From: Sipunculus nudus
Taxonomy: Eukaryota; Annelida; Sipuncula; Golfingiida; Sipunculidae
Length of the DNA stretch: 64,000 bases
Direction: 5' to 3'
Assembly: GCA_026874595.1 (NCBI GenBank)
Contig: CM049308.1
Coordinates: 51,903,624 to 51,967,623 of the forward strand
Below, one piece after another: positions 23,362 to 34,039 of the stretch. A program made the translations under genes and the position numbers. Every line of letters begins with the position of its first letter. Within the stretch, counting starts at the first letter, position 1. The notes under the pieces are model-generated. The model ran no database searches and was not told the origin of the DNA. It saw only the letters and a list, made by a program, of their open reading frames with translations.

Positions 23362-24252
23362 AATGACAGGTAAAGAAAAACAGTGAAAAGGGTTGATTTT
23401 TATATTATATAATTTTAATGTTATATAATTTTTCTTCTTTTTAAGCATCCTTAAATATATCTTAATATATATGTCATGTCCAATATAATTAGGATATTCC
23501 TATATATTTATAACATGTACCATTGTCATGGTGATCTAACAAAATATTTATGAGATTTTATGACCTCAAAATATATTATATGGTATATTTCAAATACATA
23601 TTCCCTTAGTCAGAGCACAGTAAAAAATGACAATAACACCAGGGCATTAGCTTTATGTTAACACATAAAAAGTAAGATTATTTGATTGAACACGTGTCTT
23701 TGTTGCAGCTACTGGCTGATGTAAAAATGCAGCATGACCTCACCCTGAAGCACCTCTCAGACCTTTTGCCGGCCTTGCCAGAACTGGAGAAAGCACTGAA
23801 GCGCAAGGAAGATCACAAAAAACTTCATGAGAAATTCTCCACAAAGATTGATGAAATGATTGAGGATTCTGAAAAGTTGGGTATGTATTCATAAAAAAAT
23901 AGGTTAGATTTGACAGTTAAATTAGGAAACATATTCCAAGTAAAATATAACCAGATGACCCATGCTCTCGTCCATTAAACATTTTAATATACCAGTACAT
24001 GTATAATGGTTTTTACCTGTGCATATGTTGTACACCTACATATAATTTTTAAATGGTACCTTTCAAATCTGATACCACAGTGTATGCCATTTCAGGCTCA
24101 GCATTTGTCTGTTTAGTTTTGTAATAAGAGAACTGCTACAACAACATTATACAAGACTTAAGCCCCTATTGTAGCAAGCCAGAATATCACTTAATATTAC
24201 AGCGTCATAACGGTTACCATCCTAACACATTTATAGAGACTAATTGACTTAT

Positions 24253-24306
<54 letters not shown>

Positions 24307-24309
24307 TAT

Positions 24310-24363
<54 letters not shown>

Positions 24364-24589
24364 GGTAGTGTTACCCTCCGATGTAAAGTGCTCTATGGCC
24401 TACAAGCTAGGCCAGAGCGGTATAACTCTGAAGAAAAACAACACTGTTAATTCACAACAGACTGTTTCACGGGATGCGACCCGATCATCAGGTGAATGTG
24501 GTTAGAATCTAACCACATTCACCTGATGATCGGGTCGCATCCCGTGAAACAGTCTGTTGTGAATTAACAGTGTTGTTTTTCTTCAGAGT

Positions 24590-24636
<47 letters not shown>

Positions 24637-25459
24637 TCATTGCAATGGACCCAAGCTTATAAAGTAGGCTTCATTGGGTGACAGAATAGGGGTAAAAAGC
24701 ATTTGTTAAAATGTATCAAGAATCCAGTTTGAACATTCAATTGATCTAGGCAGTATGTCATACCATTTTCTACCCTTATTTTGCAGATCTGAAACTGTGG
24801 TACGTTTACAGGATGTTGCCGTCCATTTTTGGAGAAAATGGAAAACTGTTGGTGGTGGAAGATAAAGAGGTACACAAAATATTTATGTATATATTTTATA
24901 TTAAATTATAAATATATGCTATATTCTATTTCTCTATGAGATTGCACAATTATGGCAAAGTAACTGAAATTGTGTCAAGTTATGTATATCATTTATGCAT
25001 GTGTGTGTAACGGATATAGTAAACTCAATTGATCAAGTGATATTATGGTGCAACGTATAAATTACTGGACCAAATCAAATATATGTTTACTAAAGATGAA
25101 TATATATCACTTCAGGAAGGTAAATTTCAGCAATTTTGTGGTGTCTAATGAATAGATAATATAATACTGAACATTTGGTGATTTCTTTTACAGGATATTC
25201 AGACACCCTTTCCAGTCATAGTGGAACAGGAGGATGGTTACCAAGTTTACGTGGAGAAGAAAGAGTTCCTCACGAAAAAAAAACAAAGAAATTTCTCCAC
25301 GCCATAGAGTCATGGTTCTGTACTTTTTGGGCATTTTCAATAGAGTACCCTAAAGGACTCAACAAAACGCTCCTTTTTAATGAGCACTGTATGCTGAAAA
25401 GAAACGTAAAAGTGCCAGTGACAGTAAAGAACTGGCATGAAAAACTATTCAAACAATAG
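20623..25459 (+). CDS. SAM-domain accessory gene of the CACTA-like element (SAMD3-like), eight exons
   Basis: Exons run 20623-20913, about 21284-21437, 22117-22189, 22580-22759, 23047-23253, 23709-23880, 24787-24869 and 25194-25459. Almost all junctions are GT..AG and keep phase from exon 3 on. Exon 1 encodes the C-terminal half of a sterile alpha motif (EVDGNCLLELDD, then LMGPRVRVLKELRKLK). Exons 2-3 give IIDALWTDLQRRNI and YPSPTMINQMYRELFRHYPF, exon 4 a basic segment (GRKRKAVDDQ), exon 5 KEPNHQLINLKLQRTAHHRR, and exons 6-8 helical regions ending FSIEYPKGLNKTLLF. This layout resembles the SAMD3-like proteins that are abundant in fish and invertebrates. Being inside the terminal repeats, it may serve the transposon, for example by binding the ends. 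Exon 2 carries a frame problem at its start and exon 8 a frameshift in an A-run (25275-25283). The SAM N-terminal half was not found. Confidence 0.7.
24255..24359. repeat. two (TA)n tracts separated by CTTATGGA
   Basis: Two near-identical units, each ACTTATGGA or TCTTATGGA followed by about 48 bp of TA, lie side by side within an intron of the SAM gene. More TA follows at 24594-24631. Confidence 0.9.
24421..24593. repeat. perfect 173-bp palindrome with hammerhead-like motifs
   Basis: Two 86-bp arms around a single central base (24507) are exact inverted copies by eye, flanked on the right by (TA)n. Each arm holds CTGATGA (24523-24529 on the plus strand), a CGGG/CCCG stem, GAAA (24546-24549) and GTC (24552-24554), with ATTCAC and GTGAAT able to pair around them. 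This is the layout of the short type-I hammerhead ribozymes found at the ends of Penelope-like retroelements. The palindrome could be two such termini head to head. It lies inside an intron of the SAM gene. Confidence 0.75.
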
Positions 25460-25824
25460 GTCTTAACCGCTCATATGGAACATGAAGATGATTGATACAC
25501 ACACACACACACACATATATATAATATATATTCATGAATATTTACCCACAGAGGTCTACATACTATTTTTATCAATGTTTAATTTTAATCTGTGAGGTAT
25601 GTGTCATATTTTCTCATATTTCTTGTTTTGTCAAACAAACAAGCTTAATAACCTCAACGGTTGCTGAATCACTTGTCTCCACTTGCTGACTGACCTCATG
25701 CATGAATGGATGATCGTAAAGCCTGACCTGGGGAAGCATACTTTTGAGGGCAACAGTATAGGCTGTTAATATAATCTGGTCAGTCCCATAGGCAAATCAG
25801 ATACATAGTAATATGACCTTAACG

Positions 25825-25825
<1 letters not shown>

Positions 25826-25875
<50 letters not shown>

Positions 25876-26000
25876 TATTATCCCTTACTATTTGACAATT
25901 TTCTTCAGAAGCCTATAGATGTTTATACATTCATGAGGTTTGACCAATTGTTTTGTTGAGTCTGCATGTGAGGTATATTGTCGGAATTTATTGTAGACAG

Positions 26001-26048
<48 letters not shown>

Positions 26049-26169
26049 TTTATATATATTATATATAATATTCTTTCATATTTGACCACAGAGGCCTACG
26101 GATGTTTATACAAGGTTTGACCAATTGTTATGTAAATAGTCTGTGAGATATTGTGGAATTGTTATATTG

Positions 26170-26205
<36 letters not shown>
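25826..26205. repeat. tandem duplication punctuated by (TA)n tracts
   Basis: A block with AGATGTTTATACATT and GGTTTGACCAATTGTT occurs at about 25915-25990 and again at about 26095-26150, each followed by a long (TA)n. A weaker third relative is near 25545. It lies between the SAM gene and the next exon-like block. Confidence 0.75.
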
Positions 26206-26209
<4 letters not shown>

Positions 26210-26339
26210 TGTTTTTACAAGCAGTTTTGTTCCAAAATAAACTCTGTTTTCCCAATATTAGACTTTATTGTTCATATTAACCATTGAGTGACGAGAGAGC
26301 GCGAGATGTATTGGAACTTACATCAGTAGAGTTTTTTTG

Positions 26340-26581
26340 TCCATTCGTAAAAGAATTTTATAGGGCTGTACAAAAGGTTTTTATTGGCTCAAAAACCCTT
26401 TTCATGAGGGTTTTCTAGCAGAACAAGAACCTTTTTAGATAGGTTTTTATACAGCGCTAAAGGTTTTCCAGAAAACCCATAGCCTAAGGTTCTCCAGAAA
26501 ACCTTTAAATTTAAAGGTTTTTCTATAGGGTCAGTTTAAGAACCTTTTAAAAACCTCTAGAAAAACCTTTATTTCTAACAG
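26340..26581. repeat. foldback repeat built on AAGGTTTTT/AAAAACCTT
   Basis: About ten AAGGTTTT or AAAACCTT motifs in both orientations make an imperfect hairpin-rich block. The right edge, read on the minus strand, is CACTGTTAGAAATAAAGG, a possible short-element terminus; I found no matching left terminus. Its TTTCTAACAG forms the acceptor of the following exon-like block. Confidence 0.5.
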
Positions 26582-26975
26582 TGCAGTGCCCTGGTTGATA
26601 AGAGAGCTGACCGCACAGAACTGGACGGGCCACTAGATGGGTTCAAATTCTCCCGCCTGCAACACCAGTTTACACAAAGGACCAAGCTCTTCGTGCATGT
26701 GTGCAGTGTTATGATTCGAGGTGAGTAAAACAGCTTAAAGATATTTCCATGAAATTCGGTTGTGAAACCAGCGCAATCCAGTTTCTGTAGGATGTTATGA
26801 ATGGTAAATTCAATATACTATGTAATTAATAGTCATATGAATCAATATAGAACTGCATCGGCAGTATTTGTATAAATAATTATTATGCCTCTTTGGGATT
26901 TATTTATTATCAGTGGGGTTATACTGTCAGGCAAGGAATGGCCCAGCCTGCTCATGTTTATTTTACAGCTCTGCG

Positions 26976-27020
<45 letters not shown>

Positions 27021-28325
27021 TATTAAGAAATGATTAAGAATATTCGACATTATATTAAAACATATAATGTTCTGTTCTTTAGTATATTAACTCAAATAAT
27101 CATATTCTGTTCTGCAATTTTCATATACAATGAAATGTTATACAGAACATTCTATGTTTTCCTCTCAACAGGAAGCACTACAGCATATGAAATTGAAGAT
27201 GAAGAGCACCTGGCCCATGCACCACCCACATGTTATATTCGCAGGTAGGTAAACAAAATCAGGCTTATTTCTAAAGAGACTTCTAAGAATATCTGATGTT
27301 TAATTTCATGACTCACTAAAATACATCTAGGCATAACTAAATTACATCAAAGTTTGACAATTATAACAAAATACCATGTATGGACACGGACCAATGGCCA
27401 TGTTTTATACAAAAAAAATCATGTTTTGCTCTTTCATTGCTTCCAGGATGCAGTTGTGGAAGGATACATCTTAGACCAGAATGACAGCCTTTGAGCCTAT
27501 AAGGAGCTTTCTTTGCCTGGTCTTTGAAGCCTAAAATACCTTTAACATTCACTCTCCAAGTTCAGTGGGTCAGACGTTTAAATTCATCCAAAGGTATGTA
27601 TCATGCACTAAATATATGATGGTATGTGTGTGTATGTGAGAATTTACGCTAGAGATTTCAGTAGTTGTTAAACATGTGATGGGGAAAGGTAATATTAATT
27701 AATCTAACACTTTGGATTTTATTATTGTTATTATTATTATTGCAGCAATTATTAACACTGTAAACATTCTGTAACCATTACTTTGAAACGCTGTAATGTT
27801 CCATAAGTGTGACCTTGCATATTACTGTTCCTTCATCCTTGGTTAGAATTGATTTCAAGCTAAATACTAGATTGTCATTTCTGTATAAAAATATATTTCA
27901 TACACCGTGATAATATATTTCACATCATTTAAGCATAAAGGCCAGCTTCATCTTGGTATTTCAAAATTTGGTATAATGACCTTATAAATGCCATAATAAC
28001 CTTACAATTACACTAAAAAGTGATTTTCTATGTTACAGGAAATAAAAGAAATATAAGTTAATACAAGCTGTAGAGATAATTTTATATAAATGGAAATATT
28101 TTTATCTTTTACAGAGTCTTGGCTGGCATCAACCCGATCAGGGGATCGAAGGTCAAACAGAGAAGAAACAAAAGAGACCAGCTACCAGCAGCGAGGTCTG
28201 GAAGTTGTGTTACAGCGTCTGGACTTCGATAACAAATGGACAAATTGAGGAAAAAATAAAAGACTGCGTGTCGGTGAAGCTGACGGGGGCTTCAACTTGT
28301 TGGATATATTTATGTACACAAATGT
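26582..28325 (+). CDS. third candidate gene of the CACTA-like element, function unknown
   Basis: I do not recognise this protein. Block 1 (26582-26720) after CTAACAG encodes ALVDKRADRTELDG, FKFSRLQHQFTQ and LFVHVCSVMIRG and ends at GAG|GTGAGT. Block 2 (27172-27244) after TCAACAG continues in phase with STTAYEIEDEEHLAHAPPTC and ends at CAG|GTAGGT. A possible third block begins after TTTTACAG at 28115. Its frame is not settled: one continuation is short, basic and ends at a TAA near 28235, another stays open to about 28325. The in-phase junction of blocks 1 and 2 is the best support that it is expressed. It lies inside the element on the same strand as the transposase. It could also be the distal part of a longer transcript. 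Confidence 0.4.
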
Positions 28326-28849
28326 ATTAGACACTATCATATTCTATTTATTGCAAAACGTATTAAAAAGGATTGAAGGTGATAACTTCTTAATATACCA
28401 AGATGCACATGTGGGTAAAATATTCTTACTGAGTTAATTTAAAGTTTTTTTGTGACACTTCCCCTGCCTATGCAGTATCCAGCTACTTTTCGCAATATAT
28501 CAGAGACCATTTAATGGCTTGCTTTGTAATACCTGGATAAACTCTGAAATCTTGCTGTAATGTTTACAGTGTTATAGAGGATAGGAAATTTTGTTTGCTG
28601 TAGAGGTTTATTAATACTGCATATATGTTTGATATAGATTCTTTTCAGAGCTATTGATTGCCATTTTAATTCTATATATACTTTTCTGATCCATCAATTA
28701 ATGTTTGTATCGATCTTTTTGCATCTATCGATATATCGTGGCTCCCTGCTTGATGTAATAAAATGTATGTATACATGAACAAGATTAAGTGTCTTCTTTT
28801 CCATCAGTAAGGCCATGATTATGTCAAATGACGTAATAAAAACGTAACA

Positions 28850-29044
28850 TCAAATGTAAAATTACGATCTTAATCACGTAAAATTACGTAATATCTTAAT
28901 GCCAAATAAGCGTAAAATCACGCACTTAGTCGCGTAAAATACGCGAATAATATGATCAAATGTGCGTAAAATCACGCGACTATGCAGCGTCAACTATGCT
29001 GCCACGACATTGTCGCGTAAAATAACGCACAATTTTTCACAGTG
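28850..29044. repeat. right subterminal palindrome array and terminal inverted repeat
   Basis: Six variants of CGTAAAATnACG occur in about 180 bp (near 28853, 28877, 28910, 28931, 28963 and 29013), most extended by GC on both sides. The TIR (28996-29044) follows. The left end has related blocks (18310-18390) with GCGTTAAAATACG and TACGCGACT. Such subterminal clusters are transposase-binding sites in known CACTA elements. Confidence 0.75.
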
Positions 29045-29557
29045 TGAGTATTCAGTCCTTCCTAAATCACAATATATGCAAATAACAATATATAGCGCCA
29101 AATATATAAAGAAGTATAGTGTGTGTGTTGGTGTGTTTTCCTCCATGCCGGTGCAGGTCGGCCTCATGTTTTTATGGGTGCTTAAGGGGCTCATCCTAAA
29201 AGAAATATTTTAAAACTTACATTTCTGTAGGTCCAGGCTTGAAGCCTGCCACACTCTCATAACGAATACAGGTAAGATGGCAGGACGTTTATATTTGCTT
29301 CCTGTTCATTTGAGGCTTCCTCCTTCAACACTCTCAATTTATTATCTGCAACAAATACAAATAACATCAACATCTCTCTTTCTCCCCCCTTCTCTATCAC
29401 TCTCTCTCTCTGTCTCTATCTCCCTCTCTCTGTCTCTCTCACTCTCACTCTCTATATATATAGATATTTCAATGTATAACTAAGAACAGTTAACAAGTAC
29501 ACCGGGTAAAAAGCGATATATTCATATACTTTACACGTTTGTGTATGTGCCTGTGTA

Positions 29558-29602
<45 letters not shown>

Positions 29603-29658
29603 TTAATAACTGATCTTGCATGAATGTCAATATAATATATATATGAACAACAATCATT

Positions 29659-29699
<41 letters not shown>

Positions 29700-30157
29700 G
29701 AATTTTGGAATGTGTTAGCAACAATAAACTGAATGTAACTCATAACAAATAATTAATAGGTATAATATCGATTTATATATTGTTAGGCAGGCAGGTCCAA
29801 GTAACTGAGATGAATATATGAGAAATTATGATTTTATATGACTTTATTCACAGACTACAGTGGCCAAATCTCGTTGTCAACTACAAAACAGATGGGTAGA
29901 CCTCGCTATCCCGGAAATACAAATAATCCCCCTATACTTCTTCGAAAAATTAAAAAACATGTGTCGTCTCTCTGACTGCTTCACTATAGCTCTGCCTGTC
30001 TTACTCCCTGTAATATGGTCAAACGCTTAGGAACACGTTTCATCAAATGTCTAGTCAGCTGTATTGGGATAAGCCCCAGGGTCTTCTAGCTGAACAGCCC
30101 AGCTCTCCCAAGGTTATTTAAGCGCGACCCCAATCTATCACTGAAACGCTACCCATA
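29045..30157. other. spacer between two CACTA-like elements
   Basis: Contains a CT-rich tract (29395-29450), two (TA)n runs (29563-29600, 29662-29696) and no recognisable gene. Confidence 0.45.
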
Positions 30158-30326
30158 CACTGTAAAAAGTGACGTTTCCCTGACGTTTCAAAAACACGTT
30201 TCATGTATTATATATAAACATGTCTTGAGATTAGTCATGTTTGATACATGTAACAAGCTTTTCCTGCAAAATGACATAAATGAAACATCACTTTCTTCAT
30301 TTTCATGTTTCAAACATGTTTGAGAC

Positions 30327-30627
30327 ATGTCGGGTACACTTGGCATGGATTTCCCGCAAAACGACACGAGTGATGGTAGTATTAAAGCATTAACCGGCGG
30401 GATAGTGTACCGTTTTCGTAACAGACGCGCAGACGGCACACGGCAGACGTGGAATTTAGTCTTTCAAAGTATTCAGTTTTCCAAAATTTTTGATGTTCAG
30501 ACGATGGAAAAAGAGTCTCCAGCACCGTCTTTAATTACTTCTACATCTAGCATTCAGGATGTGTCCAGCTGGGTGTCCAAAAGGTTCAAGAGGATACAAC
30601 GGGATGTGATAGATTCAAGACTGCAAG
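30327..30627 (+). CDS. first exon of a possible SAM-domain gene in the second CACTA-like element
   Basis: The frame opens at ATG 30327 inside the subterminal region and ends at CAAG|GTAAGCC, a good donor. The N-terminal part (MSGTLGMDFPQNDTS, then VYRFRNRRADG) is unfamiliar. The end, SSIQDVSSWVSKRFKRIQRD, has the pattern of the first two helices of a SAM domain (xVxxWVxxxF), which in such genes is followed by an exon with the DG-x-LL half. The first element shows only that second half (20623-20913), so the two copies appear complementary. No matching second exon was found here. The SAM assignment is an inference from pattern only. Confidence 0.4.
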
Positions 30628-31329
30628 GTAAGCCACGTGGGGCATGAACATGGCGGCATGGAAATAAAATTGCCAAATAATTTTCAAAGAATGTCTATAT
30701 GATGTCAGCCATAACTTGGCACAAGCTGTTATTTTACTAATCACATTATCTTAGTTTTCTTATTCTTGTATATACAGGGTGAGAATAGGTATTTTAACAT
30801 TATTTTATTACTGGATTGATATGATTATGACCTTGTACCTTTCCACCCCAGCACCCTCTGGGTTGGTAACACATTGAGCACATGATGCTTATACAAGCCT
30901 GCCAAATATTTTTTTGCAGCACTCTCCCCCCCCCCTTTCTTTCAGTGAAAGAATTCTGATAAATATCATTTCTCTCCAGATATAACACTGAACAGTGAAC
31001 AGAACAAACCAGGCTTGGGTCAGGTACATGTACTTGTACAATTGAAATATCCAAGTCCTGTAGTACTTGTACTTGGTACTTTTAACCAAGTACAGTTCTT
31101 GTACTTGCCAAAAATGTACTTGAAAAAAAGGACTAGTCAAGTACATGTACAACTACAAGATTGAAACAAAAAAGAAACATATTTACTAACCATAAACACA
31201 GCATAAGAGACCTTGTGATGCTCAGAATATCTCAGCACAGTAAATTGTGTACTTGTGCAAAATTAACAAAACACCTTTGGTGGCACTCATTACACACCAG
31301 TTTAATGTATTCAAAAGATTGCAATTTTT

Positions 31330-32618
31330 AGTTCAGCTGACTGTAAGTCAACTGAGCTATAGTGATCGATCAGTCGTCCGTCTGTCTGTCCATCGAACTG
31401 TCTGTTTGGCTGGCATATTTTGATGTTGTTGGACCTAGAAACCTGTAACTGAATATCCAGGGAGGTAAAAAAAAAATCTCCTTGGAAACTTGAAATTAGG
31501 TCACTGACCTATATCTTCTGAGCTATGAGGCATGTAAGTACCCCCCAGAATAATAAAAAAATTGGTACAAAACCTCCAATATCTTGATAATTGATGCATG
31601 CATGGACTGTCATGAATCTTGCCTTGAATATTGACCAGGACTAGTTTTGTCAGTTCCCCAAGTGTTGGTGTCACCTGCATTTTTTTCTAATTTTTACGAT
31701 TTTTGTTTTAGACTGAAATGATGGTTATTATGACTGTTTCTCGACTGTGGTTTCATCTTGTGTCCCGAAACCTTGGGTGTTCATTGATTATGACTGGTTT
31801 CTTTAGTTTCTGAAGACTGGTGCTGCCACCTGTATTTTTTCTATATATTATGATTTATCCTTTATTTTGAGACTGCCAAATTATATTGATACTGTACTAT
31901 CAGATTTGACACTGTGGTTTCCTCTAGTGTCCTGAAACCTTGCGTGTTATTAGGGCCCCGCTTGAATAAGTAATCACCTTGTCCATCTGTTCGTCTTTCT
32001 GTATGTCCGTCAAATTTGTTTCCTGATGATAACTCCAGTTTGGGCTGACAAATCAATTTCAAACTTTACTTAAATATTGCCCATCACTATAAGTAAGAAG
32101 TTCTGAACCCTTTTGGTTTTTGGGGGCATGAGGTCTAGGTAACTGGATTAACTTCTTTTAAAAGATTGTGGATGCATTTTAAGTCAAACTTTTAATCCCA
32201 AACCTTCCATCTTCAACATTTTGCTCACCTGCCAATAGTGGAAGAAAATTATGGATTTTGGGGTCAGAGGTCAGGACACAGAGGCTATCTGTCCACATAT
32301 TTGTTTCCAAATGATAGCTCCAGTTTGGAATGACAGATGGATATCAAACTTGTTCTGATTTGAAAAAAATTTTGATAATTTTTATCGCCCTCATATTTCA
32401 GTTAATAAATTCAATGTGTATTATTATACTTTGATCTACTCATCTCCACTTTTTTCCATTTTATAATTAACATGCATATTACAGTCACTTGGTTCAGATA
32501 CCAATACAAATATGTAATAATGGGAGGCTAACTGTAGCCACATTTCCATATGTTAGGTTTTTATAAAAATATTCTCATAATCAATTTCAGCTGAGCTCCG
32601 TGACCAACAGTTCCCTTG
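31330..32618 (+). mobile_element. Helentron-like element, family B copy 1
   Basis: Starts after a T-run with AGTTCAGCTGACTGTAAG and its inverted partner AACTGAGCTATAG, then GTCCGTCTGTCTGTCC. Ends with CAGCTGAGCTCCGTGACC and CCCTTG before TTTTT. A family-C head (TTAGGGCCCCGCTTG) is embedded at about 31952. No coding capacity. Confidence 0.6.
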
Positions 32619-32829
32619 TTTTTAAATTGAATTGAATCAAAACTATTTGAATTTAATTGGAATTGATATTTTCTCCAGCACATTGAATTGAATTGGAATT
32701 TAAGTTCTATAAAGTACTTGAATAGAACTGAAAGAAATTGAATTTACCCCAGGTCTGCAAGCAGAGGTAAAATTGAATATTAAAGCTGTAATAAAGCACC
32801 TTTGACCTTACCCTTATTTCATTGCTTTT

Positions 32830-33375
32830 AGCTCAACTGACTGCAAGTCAACTGAGGTGTCGGGATGGTGCTTTGTCTGCCATCCTGCTGGCCCACTTTA
32901 AGCAATGAACAAATCTTAACCACTGACCCTAGAAACTTCTAATTGCTCAGCTAGGGCAGTCATTGAAAAATCACTTAGGAAACCTGAACTTAGGTCACTG
33001 TCTTTTATATCCTCTGAGCTATGGGACTTGTTTTTACCCCCCCCCCCCCACACACACCCCTCAGACTTAATAAAAATTCAATACAAAACTCCAGTATCTT
33101 GATAATGAAATGCATGAATCATGCTTTGAATATTGACCATGTCAAGTTTTGTTAGTTCCGGAATACTGGTGGCACTACCTGTGTTTTTTTTTTCTAACAT
33201 TTCTGATTTTTATCTGTTTTGAGACAGTCGAATGACAGCAATCATGTCAGTTTTCTCAGCTGTGGTTTCATCCAGTGTCCCGAAACCTATTTTGTTCATT
33301 GATCATGATTTGTATCTTCATTTCCTTAAGACTAGTGGTGCTAAATGTATTTTTTTTTAAATTTTTATGCAATTA
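32830..33375 (+). mobile_element. Helentron-like element, family B copy 2, 3'-truncated
   Basis: Head AGCTCAACTGACTGCAAG plus AACTGAGGTG follows a T-run. The body (ACTTGTTTTTACC and a C-run at 33041, then GTGTCCCGAAACC) parallels copy 1. The expected 3' end is not found; related body sequence reappears at 34807-34890, suggesting later insertions split it. Confidence 0.45.
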
Positions 33376-33600
33376 TTTGTTTTATTAACCAATCCTGGTT
33401 GTTAGGCCTGTGAGGTGATGCCATTCAATGTAAAGCAATAGGTTAGCCAGCTAAATAGTGCAATTATCTGTTCCAAATGGTTTTATCTACAGGCCACATA
33501 TTGGCTCATCTGATGTATACCTATAATCTCTCTATTATGGGCTATATGGATTCCTGGTAAGTAAAGTGTGACTGTTGACTGGATTACATGGCTGCAACTT

Positions 33601-34039
33601 TTTTTTTTAAATAATTTTTTTGGTGGAGGTAACCGCCTCCATTTTTTAAATGCTGACTTATTTAATTCTTAACCTAAGTATGTACATCTGCAGAGTTTCC
33701 ATTTCGGTTTGGGACTACTTGACAGGGCAGCAGCACTCGCTTCCTATCATTTTTCATTTTGTATCCTGGTGTCACCCAGGCCCGGTGTCTACTGCACCTG
33801 CGGGTCCTGGGTGTATAATCATCCCCATTGCTGGGTCATAACACCGAGGAACCCCCCAAAGACGCACTTGTATGTGAGTGATACACGGCTGTGGGGCACA
33901 GCCTTCCCATTAAGCCTGCAGAGCGCTCACCCTGGGTGGGGGCCGACCATGAAAAACCTCACCGCCTCAGCTGAGATTCGAACCCATGATCTCACGGCTT
34001 TGAGTCCTGCGCTCTACCCCTGATCCACAGAAGCCGATG
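33601..34039 (-). mobile_element. tRNA-derived SINE with poly(A) tail and 14-bp target duplication
   Basis: On the minus strand the head (34035 down) is tRNA-like, with GGATCAGGGGTAGAGCG as A-box region and a perfect B box GGTTCGAATC (33984-33975). The 3' tail is the T-run of the plus strand at 33601. CATGGCTGCAACTT lies on both sides (33587-33600 and 34040-34053), a 14-bp direct repeat that abuts the tail, which is the mark of LINE-mediated retrotransposition. The copy is about 440 bp long. Confidence 0.85.

Larger units (their letters stand above)
18296..29044 (+). mobile_element. CACTA-like (CMC superfamily) DNA transposon, 10.7 kb
   Basis: The left end reads CACTGTGAAAAATATGCG. The right end, read inwards on the minus strand, is CACTGTGAAAAATTGTGCG. 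The termini stay alignable for about 40 bp (GCGTTA, TACG, GACAA, GTCG blocks shared). TG directly precedes the left end and directly follows the right end, a possible 2-bp target duplication. Both ends carry subterminal GCGTAAAAT/ACGC-type palindromes, as expected for transposase binding in CACTA elements. Inside are a Tnp2-type transposase exon, a SAM-domain gene and a third candidate gene, all on the plus strand. The transposase N-terminus is missing and the SAM gene has a frameshift, so present activity is doubtful. Confidence 0.85.

Noticed and set aside
24657-24875. Minus-strand frame
   Set aside because: It overlaps exon 7 of the SAM gene, whose plus-strand reading is supported by in-phase splice sites.
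20623-25459. SAM gene as an ordinary host gene
   Set aside because: It lies between matching CACTG termini with the transposase on the same strand and carries frame defects, so cargo of the element is the simpler reading.
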